From Isoetes taiwanensis (taxonomy: Eukaryota; Streptophyta; Lycopodiopsida; Isoetales; Isoetaceae), in the NCBI GenBank assembly GCA_021234155.1, contig JAJEKV010000053.1:6651424-6715423 (forward strand): DNA of 64,000 bases, given 5' to 3'. The notes below the pieces were generated by a model, which saw nothing but the letters and a program-made list of their open reading frames with translations, was not told the DNA's origin and ran no database searches. Within the stretch, counting starts at the first letter, position 1; each line of letters opens with the position of its first letter. Positions 23,434-34,800 of the stretch are shown here, in pieces. The position numbers and the translations under genes were made by a program.

Positions 23434-26400
23434 ATGGCTGACAATTCACTTGCAATTCTCAATCCGAATGCCAATCCCAATTCTAATTCCGAGAGTATTG
23501 CTGATCAGGAAAGGAGAATTTATCTGGATTTCGAAGCCAAGAGGAAGAGAGAATCCAGAAAGAGATTGAAACTAAAGGAAAAAGAAAACATTGAACCAAA
23601 TGAGAAGAAGAGAAAACAGTGGCTCAGTGACAGAAGGTTGCAAGAACTGTCAAAAGAGCTAGCTGACTCTTTTAATCACATTGTGAGGAATGTTTCAGAG
23701 GATTTAGACAAAGGGAGAATTCTTCAAAGACTTTTGAAGAAAAATAAACATTTTCCATTGCAAGGAGAATTACCAGATCCCAAGAACCTGGCTGTAATGC
23801 AAACCATGATTTCCAATATCCGAGAGACAATGCAGGCCCAAAAAATGCAAAGAAAAACTGATATTTTGCAAGCAAGAAAGAGCACTCTACAAATGGCAGC
23901 ATGTTCGGCCCCAGGGATCAATCAATCTGCAATTTCAAGGGTTCTATCTATTCCACAAAAAACTGTTGCCATGGCATTTAGAAGACGATTTTTTGCAGAA
24001 TCTGAAGCTGACCCCTGCTCAATGTTTGGAAGGAAGAGAAGAAAAGATGCCTTCACAGCTGAAGAAATAGCCACAGTCAAGAAGTATTGGGACGAAAATA
24101 CAAGAGTATCACCTTATAAGAAGCATGTGAGGAAGCATTTGAATGATAAAGGTGAGAGAATTGATCATCCTATTCATCTGCTAGAGATGACACAGGTATA
24201 GTTTCGACCATAAATTTTGAATGCTTTCTTTCTTTCTTTTTGTTTAGAAAGTAACTAAATTTTTTTATTGTGCAGGTTCAATTGTATCTTGGTTTCAAGA
24301 AGGAACATCCAGATATAAAGATGTCCCAGCAGGCCTTCGAGAAGCTGAAGCCAAGCTACATTAGAAAATTAAAAGAAAGGGAGACCTGTTGCTGCCAATA
24401 CCATTTGCATTTAGAATTTGCAAGGCAGGCCATCAATAATATGAGGACAGATCCTCATGGTGTTCACAAGGAATGTAAATGTAAGTGCAAAGTTTGTGGC
24501 CCAGGTCAGATCTGTGTGGCCAAGGAGAACACCATTAAATCAACTAGTGATTATTGGAGAATGGTGGTGTGCCAAAAGGATGAGAGTGAAGAGTGGCATA
24601 AGCATGCGTGTTTGATGCAGACTTGTACAAAGTGTGGGTTAAAGAAGTAAGTATGGTTTCCTTTTGCTTGTACATTACTTTTAAGTAGTATCTAATCTAA
24701 ACTTGTTTCCTGTCTGATAGTCTTGGTCATCTTTTCCTCAACAGAGTTATCTTGTCCAGGTTGTATGTGAGTGTCCCTGCTTAAAAAGAATGATCAGCTT
24801 CACTCAAACACAGGAAAAGATTGAGTGTTCATGCCTGCAGATTTCTGTTCTCTGAAATTTCAAAGTCTGTTACCTTGAAATAACTAAGTCTGTAACTAAA
24901 TCACATTGCTCTACATGCCTTGCTTTTATTTCAAGCACTAAGGTTTGTAGGTATTCTACAGAGTTGTCAGAGTCTATTCCAGGTGATAGAATTCCAAAAT
25001 TATCCTATTAGAGTGATCTGCAAAATCTTGATTTCGGCCAGGGACACTGACCAATTCTTGACCCGGTCAGTGTGATCATTTTCAACAAGCTCTGATGCAA
25101 GACTTCAGTCCAGACTGAATCCACATCTTCTCAGCCCCTTTGAGTTCATACCAAGATTAAAATCATTTGCAAAAGCATTAGGTTGTGGCTGTAAGTAGTC
25201 TTGGAGTCTAGACTGTTTTTTCTTGAATTGGGAAAGTTCCTGTAACTGATACATCTGCCATTATTTTTTTGTATTGCAGGTTGCCAACATGTCCTAAAGA
25301 GAGGAATAAGCAAAAGTATATCAATGTCCAATGGAAAGTATTTGAAAAGGTAATAACTTTCAAATTAGATTGCAAAGTGTATTCAATTCAAGCATATTAC
25401 TTTTTAGGAGTTGAGCTAATCATTTGAACTTGAACTGGCAGCAAGAAGTCCAAAGAAAGAATATTGCCAAGCTATCTAAGAAACCTGCAAAGGTTACGAG
25501 ATTGGCCTACAAGACGGGCAGTCCTTTTGAATTTAATGAGCATGCAACAAAGACTATGAAGTCTTTTGTTCCACATAATTATAAAGCTCATTGGCAAGCT
25601 AAGGAATTCAAGAAATGCTTGGCAACCATACCAGATGATATTGTTGTTTCTGTCATAGATTTTGCTGAAAATTACGGATTTAAGATCCAACAGGAAGCTC
25701 AATCCTGTCATTGGCATACTGATCAAGTGTCAATTCTAGTGCATATTACTTACAGGAGGATGAAGAAAGAAGAAGAAGAAGAAAGAAGGAAGAGAGAGGA
25801 AGAGAGCTTATGCAAGAAGAACAAGAACTCGGCCAAGGAGAAGAGAAAACAATCTCTCAAAGGTATTGTAAAGGAGACTCATTTCTATATTAGTGATGAC
25901 AAAACACATGATACAGAATTTGTCCAACATTGTCTACAAATGCATGCTGATTGGTTGCAATCCATTGGAATTGAATATAAGAAACATGTACTTTGGAGTG
26001 ATAGCTGTTCTTCACAGTTCAAGTCTTCAAGACCATTCCATTTTCTTGGTAGATTTTATGGGAGAAAGGGTAAGGATCTCCTATGGAATTTTTTTGCTAG
26101 CTCACATGGCAAAGGTGAGCATGATGGTGCTGGTGCAGAACTCAAGAGCAAATGAAGTACAATGGATGCAAACTGCAGTGTGCACATGAGGTTGTTAATT
26201 TTCTCCAATTGTACTTTCAAAATCATCCATCTGATAATGATATCAAAAGGTATTATTCCTTTTTGTTGTTGTTTTTAGAAAGAGCTGAATTCTGTTGTCC
26301 AGCACTTAAAGCACTTAATGTTACAGGTTATTCTGGGAGGTGGAGTCTTCAAACATTGACAGATCTGAAAAAATTGAATGCCATACCTTGAAGGGAACAA

Positions 26401-27003
26401 CAAAGCTTCACTGCATAAGGCCATGTGACAAGGAAAACTCTGTGAAGGTAGCTTATAGACCCTTGTCATGCTTTTGCAACTATTGCATTCAATTCAAGTG
26501 GGATAAATGTGTGAATGTGAGTCGAATTGGTGATTGGGAGAACAGTGAGTTGAGGTTAAAGGAGCCTAAGAATACAGGTGACAACATTGAAAATGAAGAA
26601 GAGGCCGAGTTTGATACTGAGGAAGAAGAAGAGGATGAAGATGATATAATGAGTTCCATGATAGAAGTGGGGGATAATTTTGCTGTAAATGCTGAAGAAG
26701 GTAATGAAGAAGGGGTAGATTTTTATGTGCTTAGATGCACTGACTTTGCTAGAAAATTATAAGGATGGATGGGGGAATGTATTTGGGGTTGAAGAAGTTA
26801 TTGTCTCGGGACATTATTACAAACAAATTCCAGGTAGTCTAAAGTTTGAGCTGATGGAGGACAAGCCAGAGGCAAGTGTTTATAGCCATCTTGTAAGACT
26901 GTCAAAGTTTGACATGATTGTAGATGAAGATGACTCTAACATGTATACCATGGATGAAGACACTTGCCAGCAGATCATGAGTAGCCTTCCAACTACCTCA
27001 TAG
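23434..27003 (+). pseudogene. DDE-type transposase-like gene, five exons, late frameshifts
   Basis: Exons 23434-24195, 24276-24646, 25280-25349, 25442-26249 and 26327-27003 join with GT-AG introns in frame. Start ATG follows a non-coding leader (MADNSLAILNPN). Domains in order: basic coiled N-terminus; a helix-turn-helix-like stretch (INQSAISRVLSIPQKTV, about 165-180); a Cys-rich block (CCCQYH...CKCKCKVC...CTKCGLKKLPTC); then a catalytic-looking region with IDFAENYG, CHWHTDQVSIL, FYISDDKTHD, VLWSDSCSSQFKSS and FFASSHGKGEHDGAGAELK. The three acidic positions (D of DFAENY, D of WSDSC, and D/E of EHDGAGAE) are candidate metal ligands. A C-terminal Cys-containing block (PLSCFCNYC) follows an acidic tail. 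Frameshifts near 26150 and 26745 make it inactive. I recognise the layout as a eukaryotic cut-and-paste transposase but cannot name its superfamily. Confidence 0.65.
24900..25240 (+). repeat. Direct repeat, copy 1 (inside transposase intron 2)
   Basis: Shares long similarity with 28395-28675: GGCCAGGGACA(C/T)TGACCAA, CAATCCACATCTTCTCA-type text, AAGATTAAAATCATTTGCAA and TCTTGAATTGGGAAAG occur in the same order. It includes a small hairpin, CACTGACC...GGTCAGTG, near 25048-25072. Confidence 0.8.
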
Positions 27004-27013
27004 AAGGTAATGC

Positions 27014-27180
27014 ATGAAGTGTAATGGATGCAAACTGCAGGATCAAAAGGTATTTTCCCTTTTTTTTAGTTGTCTTTAGCATGTTCTGAATTCTGCTGCC
27101 ACAGCACTTAAAGCACTTAAAGCACTTACAGCACTTACTGTTACAGGCTTTTCTGGGAGGTAGAGTCTTCAAAATTTGAC
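27014..27180 (+). repeat. Partial duplicate of the transposase exon 4/intron 4 junction
   Basis: GAAGTGTAATGGATGCAAAC, ATCAAAAGGTATT, TGAATTCTGCTGCC, the AGCACTTAAAGCACTT block and TTCTGGGAGGTAGAGTCTTC repeat text from 26150-26350 with an internal deletion. It lies directly after the last transposase exon. Confidence 0.75.
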
Positions 27181-27461
27181 TGTACTGGGAGGTTAATTCC
27201 TGAATTCTGATGCTGGGAGGTTGGTGAAGGGATTGGAGGAGATTTGAACAAGAATTGTTATTCTTCAAGGCTGGGAGAATTCTCTGTTTCAATTGCCCTT
27301 TGTTGTTTTCTCCTGCCCATTCGCCAGTCTTAATGGCAAATTCTTTAAACCCGAAAATGCATTCAGAATTCTTTTAACCTAGAAACCGCTCATCTCCGCC
27401 TTGATCTACCCGGTCTCTCCGCTTGGATCCATCTCACAGAGTCGCTTTTGTCAAGAAAAAT

Positions 27462-28190
27462 GGCCGAGCTTGATTATTTCTCCTTTTATCCTCCTGCTTG
27501 GGATAATTTAACCAAAGACCCGGGCCCAGATGGTGTGTTGCCAGTTCTGGATGATCGAGGAGTTCTTGTACACAGGGGTCCCCACAGGCCGAGGTATGTG
27601 ATCAAGACAAATGCTACATTTGCTCGTGAATTGGATTCCCTTAAAAGGCAGTGGCCTCCTACTGCTAGGCTTTTCAAACAATACCTAGAAAGCTGCAAAA
27701 AAACTTTGGACACAGGTTGTGACTTTGCAGAGGCAAGGTTTTGTTTACCTGACTCAAGAAACTGGAAGTGGGTCGGGTTTGCTAGTTCTTCTTAAACCGG
27801 TAAAGGCAAAGGAAAGAGACTTTTTGAGAATCTTCTAGCAGATATAGATCATGTCTTGAAGGAAAGTGATAAGAGCAGTACAATTTAAGGGGCGAGTTGT
27901 GCGAGGAGAAGGAGAAAAATGGGCGGTTGAATTTTTGTACAAACAACTTACCGGTTGGCGTCTTTGTACTACTTCATAGAAAGGAACAACCCTCTCATGA
28001 CTTCTGCTCAGTTTGATCATTACAGAGAATGCTATTACTATCATAGAGGTCAGGCAGATGCTTATGGTAATTTGATTCTGCTAAATATGGCAACTTTGCA
28101 ATCCCGAAAGTACCTCATTGACGGTGTTGAATGGTGGAATCGACCAAGCGGTGACAATAATCGCCTGATTTCTTTGAAGTCTTCAAGTAC
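27462..28190 (+). pseudogene. Unrecognised plant coding remnant with frameshifts
   Basis: A clean frame starts at an ATG in good context (AAAATGGCCG, 27462): MAELDYFSFYPPAWDNLTKD, aromatic- and proline-rich, 111 aa, stopping at 27795. Coding-like text continues in other frames: a segment KVIRAVQFKGRVVRGEGEKW at about 27860-27955, then SLYYFIERNNPLMTSAQFDH to RKYLIDGVEWWNRPS at 27960-28190. Together these suggest a single protein of about 240 aa broken by at least two frameshifts and a stop. I do not recognise the family. It follows the transposase and could be an accessory transposon gene or a captured host gene. Confidence 0.45.
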
Positions 28191-28394
28191 TTAGACACCT
28201 ACCAATTTTGAGTAGGCCATCCATCTTCATCCTTTTTGTAATTTTGCTCCAATTTTGTAATTTTGCACTTTTAAATTCGAGCCTGCAGGCTATTGTGTTA
28301 TTAATGTGAAAAATTTCTCTTTTTTTCAATTATCTGTGCACCACAACATTTGATTCTTGTTCACATTTGTTCTTCAAACATTTGATTACTTTTC

Positions 28395-28675
28395 AAATTA
28401 GTTCTACATATCTTGCTTTTATTTGAGTCCAAAAATTCCCAAATTTTAGACATGCGCAAAAAATTGACTTCGGCCAGGGACATTGACCAAATTTTGACCT
28501 GGTCAGTGTCATCAATATGAACAAGGTCTGATGCAATACTTTAGTCCAAATTCAATCCACATCTTCTCAACTCCTTTGAGTTCCTGCCAAGATTAAAATC
28601 ATTTGCAAAAGGTTTGGGTTGTGGCTGTAAGGAGTCTTATAGTCAAATTTTTTTTTTCTTGAATTGGGAAAGCAT
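28395..28675 (+). repeat. Direct repeat, copy 2
   Basis: Copy of the block at 24900-25240, carrying the same hairpin (CATTGACC...GGTCAGTG). Its presence downstream of the transposon remnant shows part of intron 2 was duplicated. Just after it, 28780-28850 has a 39-bp tandem duplication (AAAATGGAGGCAAATCTGCA twice). Confidence 0.8.
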
Positions 28676-28908
28676 AACATCTACACAGTTAACTTTGCAA
28701 TTTCAAGAAAATTCATACGAGAACACATAATGAAGGAGAATGAAGATATATTACATTGCAAGATGGTACAAAATTCTTGTGTAGTTACAAAATGGAGGCA
28801 AATCTGCACTCTCATAGTATCTGTACAAAATGGAGGCAAATCTGCACTCACATAGTTACATGCCTCTATGTAACAAAATTGAGGCAATTTACAAAGTTTA
28901 TACCAGGA

Positions 28909-29415
28909 TCAGGAATCTAAAAACTTCTGTAGATGAACCAACTGGTCTGCACTGAAGACATTTCGATGTGCATCAACTAACCACTGAATCTGGCCCTTGC
29001 AGTATGCTTTGACCAGCAGTTTCTTATCTGCTCCAATGTCCTGCTGGAATAATTCTTCAAGAACACCCAGGGAAATACTTGTATAACATTCTGCTCTAGT
29101 GTTATTCTTCAGTACAGCTAAAGTATCTTCAGCATGTGACACCTGCCTAAGTATTGGAAGCAAATAAACATCCAGAATTTCATCAGTTGGCTGACAGGTG
29201 AAAGTAGGCACCATAATGGAAGTAAATGGTGGGGACAGAATTGTCTTGTAAACCTCATCATCTGCAATAATTACATTTCTGCCATACTCAGGGAAAGCTG
29301 CATTATAAGCTGGGAAACTATAAATGATACACCGGAGCAGTGACCCATTTCCTTTTACCCCTCCCCGGTGGACAGTTGAGGCCGATGGCGGGCTTGCATA
29401 ATCCTTCGATTTCAA
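28909..29415 (-). CDS. Hypothetical protein exon, no ATG at the open end
   Basis: An open minus frame of about 168 codons ends FSADQLVHLQKFLDS at 28909. It includes LLRCIIYSFPAYNAAFPEYG, TILSPPFTSIMVPTFTCQPT and LFQQDIGADKKLLVKAYCKG, with a balanced, protein-like composition. The first in-frame codons are not ATG (first ATG lies at the middle, SIMVPTF), so it is either the last exon of a gene whose upstream exons are to the right, or a fragment. I do not recognise the family. Confidence 0.4.
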   Translation of the reverse strand: MKSKDYASPPSASTVHRGGVKGNGSLLRCIIYSFPAYNAAFPEYGRNVIIADDEVYKTILSPPFTSIMVPTFTCQPTDEILDVYLLPILRQVSHAEDTLAVLKNNTRAECYTSISLGVLEELFQQDIGADKKLLVKAYCKGQIQWLVDAHRNVFSADQLVHLQKFLDS

Positions 29416-29419
29416 AACA

Positions 29420-30075
29420 CTCTATAGAGATTCTCCTAGATTCCCTTAGATTCTACATAGATTCCTCTAGAATACCTTAGATTCTACGTAGATTCCCCAA
29501 GATTGGAAACCTGCAAATGCTTTCGGCTTTTGCAATGTTGTAGTTGGCATGTTCCTTACAATTGTTGTCCCCAAGATTCTATGTAGATTCTCCTAGGTTC
29601 CCTTGGATTCTATGAAGATTCCTTAGAATATTCACCAAATATTCTCTTCTGCAAATATTTCCTCTAATAAATACCATGCCACCTCATCCCTTCCCCAAGA
29701 TTTTATGTAGATTCTCCTAGATTCCCTTAGATTCTATGAAGATTCTTTAGAATATTCACCAAATATTCTCATCTTAAAATATTCCCTCTAATAAATATCA
29801 TGCCACCTCATCCAAGGAATATTCCCTCTAATAAATACCATGCCACCTCACCCCCTTGGAATTTAATACGCATTCAAAGGAAGCTTCCGCGAAAAGTCAA
29901 CATATTATAGACCCTAATAAATACCATGCCACCTCACCCCGCCACTCATAATTATTGGTGTGCGTGCAATTAATATAGGTGCCACCTCACAATTTCAATA
30001 ATGAAAATATTATATAGCTATAAATACCATGCCACCTCACCCCGCCACTCATAATTATTGGTGTGCGTGGCGATT
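29420..30075 (+). repeat. Complex tandem and interspersed repeat block
   Basis: TAGATTC/AGATTCT words recur every 12-25 bases from 29425 to 29510. A ~130-bp unit (AGATTCTCCTAG...GAATATTCACCAAATATTCTC) occurs twice, near 29575 and 29705. ATAAATACCATGCCACCTCA-type text occurs about six times to 30040. A 48-bp block beginning AAATACCATGCCACCTCACC and ending TTGGTGTGCGTG is identical at about 29918 and 30022. No coding potential. Confidence 0.85.
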
Positions 30076-30190
30076 GGCTCTTCTTATTGGTGATGACACG
30101 TGGCGCACACCTTATCAACGACAAAAAAAAGAAAGAAAGCAAGAGGCCAATTCACTGTTCATGAACAGTAATTGGCCTTGTTGCTTTAAT

Positions 30191-30233
30191 AATACAAGAA
30201 ATTTATCGCGGCGGCCTTGGCCGCCGCGAACAT
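30191..30233 (+). mobile_element. CACTA-like terminus with perfect GC hairpin
   Basis: TACAAGAAATTTATCGCGG resembles a CACTA terminus lacking its first bases, and is followed by an 11-bp perfect inverted repeat, TCGCGGCGGCC TT GGCCGCCGCGA. A related, degraded text occurs at 48664-48705 (TTACAAGAATTTGTTGTGGC). No matching opposite end was found. Confidence 0.4.
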
Positions 30234-30325
30234 TTCTCTTTTCCACACCTTCTATTTAGAGAATCAAATCAATTTTCTTATTTTCTTAATCTATCTTCTA
30301 CATATTGCATCAATATTGAAAAACA

Positions 30326-30547
30326 AATCGACTTTCCATTTTTTAGGCACATCCAATAATTTCAAATGGCAATGCTTAACGCATGACTCAAGATTGGAAC
30401 ATATCTTAGTTGTTCTTTGTCTAATGGCAACTTGGAATATTTTTTTTAAGTGACTTTCCATTTTCTAGGCACATCCAACATATTGGAACCTATTTAAGTT
30501 AGTTGTTACTAACTTAGTTGTTCTTTGTCTATTGGCCACTTGGAATA
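30326..30547 (+). repeat. Tandem duplication, ~120 bp, two copies
   Basis: CGACTTTCCATTTTTTAGGC...TTAGTTGTTCTTTGTCTAAT and TGACTTTCCATTTTCTAGGC...TTAGTTGTTCTTTGTCTATT are adjacent diverged copies. Confidence 0.7.
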
Positions 30548-30559
30548 AACAATAATTAG

Positions 30560-31854
30560 AGCGTTAAATAGATAGGTTGAAAATAAATAGGTTGAAAAAA
30601 GCAATGGGAACATTAACAAGGAGATACCATCACCCAGTATCCCTCAGAATTACAATAGCTTCCAAGCCCCTGCAAAAGCAAACTCAGCGCACCATGCAGA
30701 GAACGCCATCCGGATTTAAATCCCCAGCTCACTCTAATTTAACCGGTCTATCCGAATTCCTGGGGAGGCAAAGGGATTGTTCGGGGAGGCAAAGGGATTT
30801 TTCGGTTCTACAGTTGGACGTTAGCTTAGAGTTAAATCGCTTGCATTTTGTGAGCTAGTAGAAGCCCTGCAGGTTGCGGAGCTTCAATGGAGCTTTAGCG
30901 TGGCTGCTTCAAAGGTTTTGCAAGAAATAACCAAGAGGTGACCCGCTCTTGCCTCTGCCTTCGATTCAACAGCAGCGGCGATGGATTAGAAGTCATTCTG
31001 GATCCATCCGGTAGTGCCCCGGAAAAGCAAATACTGCAAGACCCCTTTCGCCCTTGTAATTTTCAAATTTTTTGATGCGTTCGCCAGATTATAGTACCAG
31101 ATTGCTTGCTGCAAAGTTTTATCAGGTTTATCCAATCCGGCGATCCAAGAAGAATAACAGGGCAGAATCCTCTGCATCTGCTCAGAATCCTCTGCATCTG
31201 CTTCGTTTAAGGAGCTTAGATGCTCGTGGCCATGGCCGCCCTGGCTGTAGCTTCTTCTGAATCTAGTTGCTCTGCCAGCATCAAAGCTTTTTAGACGAAG
31301 CAATCGCCATCGCCATCGTCGGAGCACAGCATAGGTCGTTGCCAGGCGTCGGAGCAGAATAACGTGTCGTTTAAAGGCAAGTTTAGATGACGGCGCAGAA
31401 CAAAAAAGAAAAAAGAAAAATTACAATATGATTTATATATGTCTTGATAGATAAGGGCAATTTGGAACTTAAAAATTAAAATAGAGGCATTTCAAGGGCA
31501 ACTTGGGAAATACTTGAACAATTAAGGGTACTTTGGTAAATTTCCCTTGAGCTATAAAAAACAGGATGTTGTGTCCTTTATCAATTCTATTCTATTTCCT
31601 TGATGGCTCTAAGATTACTTGTCTTCGCTGGGATTGCCTAGTCAAATGAGCATCCTATTATAGCACTTGGAAATTGTTCTCTAAAGAGGGGCTCTTATCA
31701 GACGCAATATTTAAAAACTTGATCTTGGTTGAATCCCTGCACTTTTCTTGAACTTGATTTTTTAATAACTCGTATGTTCTGAACAATAACGAGCTATACA
31801 GTGCATGGATTTTGTTGTTTAAAACAAATTGTTAAATTTTATTTATGAATACTA
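30560..31854. other. Intergenic, no supported gene
   Basis: Contains an 18-bp duplication (CAGAATCCTCTGCATCTG twice near 31165-31200) and AT-rich sequence toward the 3' end of the tRNA-synthetase gene. The minus frame 30986-31327 lacks recognisable features. Confidence 0.4.
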
Positions 31855-34800
31855 TTAGGAAGAGGAGACAGCAATAGGTCGCCACATTGTCCCATCACCT
31901 CCATCCATGAGTGATATGCCCAATGCAGCTAATTGTTCCCTGATTTGATCAGAGCGTGCATAGTCCTTTGAAGCTCTTGCAGCAGCCCTTTCTGAGATGT
32001 ACTCGAGCAATTCGTCCTGCGATAAACCAGCTCTTCTCAAAGCTTTTGTTTTGATCTCCTCCAATATCTGCAAAGACGAAATTAATGTACAGTTAGACTG
32101 GGACAGGAATGATTGGGAAAAAATCTACCACTAACCAATACTACCTCAGAATAATTCTTGATATCGAGGCCAAGCACATTTAACACGTTTTTTAACTCTT
32201 CATACAAAATTTTGACAGATTTGAATCTTGACTTGTCCTTCCGTCCCTAGACACATTCATACGATCATAAACATAAAATTTTGTAAACCAATACAACAAA
32301 TGGCTTCTTTCCCTCACCTTCCGTGAGTGCAACAAATCATTTAATATCTTCAAAGGCTCTGAGAGCCCTGCTATGACAATAGGAGTGCTTAAATCATCTG
32401 CCATGGCTGATGAAAAACCAGATCTAAAATTCTTTAGACATTCAAGGACAGCTATTGATGCTGGATCTTCATTCTTATTTGCTTGTGCTAAACATGTCTC
32501 ACAATCCTCCAACGTCTGTTAATGGGCAAAGCAAACTGAGCTGCCTGAAATTGAGATTTTGAAAACATTCACAATATGACAGAATTTGCTAAAGGTTACT
32601 TGATATAAGTAAAATATGCGGTCGGATGCATTTTCTAGTTGGGATTTCGAATAGTTGATGGGAGATCGATAATGTGTTCCAAGCAGAAACCATCTCAATG
32701 CCAAAGGATGGTAAAGCTCCAAAACCTTTTTCATGAAAAACAAGACATAGTGAGTCCCATGAACTAACCAGCTTGCTGATCGATGCCCATATTTACCTCA
32801 CGTATAGTAAAAAAGTTACCAAGGGACTTAGACATCTTCTCTTTGTCTATAGTAACAAAACCATTGTGCATCCAATAGCTTATGTCACTTTTAGTGCAAG
32901 CTGCCCCACTCTGTGCAATCTCATTTTCATGGTGAGGGAAAATGAGATCCATTCCACCACCATGAATATCAAAAGAATGACCCAGAAGTGCTGCACTCAT
33001 TGCGCTGCATTCAATATGCCAACCTGGACGGCCTGGACCCCAAGGACTTTGCCATGAAGGCTCGCCAAGCTTTGATCCCTGAATACAGATAAGGACCGTA
33101 CGATGAGCCAAGGAGTGATTCGAGAACCATTTTTGAAAAAACATTGCTGTCTAGCTATAAAGTATCATAACATCAAAAACATTAGAGTGTTTCTTACCAG
33201 TAATATTTTAGAAGAAAAAACAAAAAAATCTAACCTTCCAAAGTGCAAAGTCGGCTGGATTCCTTTTCCGCTCATCGATAGCCACACGTTCACCTGCTCG
33301 ATTCTCATCCAATTTCCGTCCAGATAAGACACCATATTTGGGGTACTTTTCCACTGAGAATAAGACATCACCGTCCTCCAAAACATACCCATAACCATTC
33401 TCCAAGATCTATCAGACACAAACCTATTAGTTTTGATAAGAGTGTGAACGGACACTCTATAGCATACCAGATTCTAGCAAAAAATTAAAATATCACAGTA
33501 AAGGAGCATGATATTACATGCATATCAGGGACATCATTGTGCCTAGACCATGCTTCATGTCTACACACAGATTTACATGCACTATGATTGGCAAAACGAG
33601 AAAACAAGGTACACGTACCTGCATAATCATTTCAATAATCTTATCAATGTAAGCAGAGACACGGGGCTCTGCAGAAGGAGGAAGACAGCGCAACAAGTCC
33701 ATATCGATGTTAAACTCTTTGCAATACTTGTCACTCAGCTCGATTGGGTCCATGCCAATATCATTTGCTCTCTTTATGATCTGCAAACAAAACACTAAAT
33801 ATGTAGACCCATAAAGAATTTCAAGGTGGTTCTCGAAGGTACAAATTTTAATTACACCACAACACCATGTCATGAGCTCTCCATTCTTGAGGCAATTACT
33901 GCAGGGATTGGTCCTAATTTACTAGAGAAGAATGTAAACATGCCAGCTACATCTTTGCATTTACAAAATGTGATTCCAAACCTTAGCATGTACATATTGC
34001 CTACAATGGTTTATAGCAATAGGAAATATGCAGCAGAACTTAAGAGGCATGTCATATGCCAACATTGGGAAGGAAGCATGCTTGCTGAAGTCCACTTGCT
34101 ATATACAAACCACAGAAATTCATCTGCTTTCATGAGTAAAGAATTAAAAAAGGTCGTGGCTTATAATTCGCAGAATATTATCTGCCACTGGAAACAGCGG
34201 GGCATTCAAGGCAGAATCAAATGTTTGAGACCACAACCTGGCTACATAAGGACTTCTTTTCTGAAATGAGAGATGATCCTGTGATGTATATATTTTAAAA
34301 AAACTACTTAACTGGTGAATGCAGCAAGATATCCCTCCACAAAAAAACTAGATGCATAACGGCCTCTATGCCTAACCAGGCGCAGTGCTACATGTTGAGA
34401 AATAGGAATGTACAACTGGAGGCGCTACCTTGTCGTCTACATCAGTGAAATTACGGACATATGTAACATTGTATCCCAGAGATTGAAGATATCTGCCACA
34501 ACCATTTGACACTAGAATAGAGTCATGTATAATAATGCAGATTCTTTCTATCTTTACATAAGGCATGAGTTACATATGCCATTAGATGGGCTTCTTAAAT
34601 TGTATTAGTTGAATAAATTTCAGAAGTCCAAGAACAATACCTGAAGAGAACATCAAAGGCAACATAAACTCGAGCATGGCCTATGTGGCTGTAGTCGTAT
34701 GCTGTTACGCCACAAACATACATGCTGACTTTCCCAGGGGTTTTGGGTTTAAAAACCTCCTTTTGTTTACTCATAGTATTATAAATCAGAATGGTCTCCA

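Noticed and set aside
29420-30075. CRISPR-like array
   Set aside because: Repeats are irregular in length and spacing, in plant nuclear DNA, with no cas genes; direct duplication explains it.
33826-34269. 147-aa plus frame
   Set aside because: Lies inside an intron and on the opposite strand of the cysteinyl-tRNA synthetase gene, with no recognisable domain.
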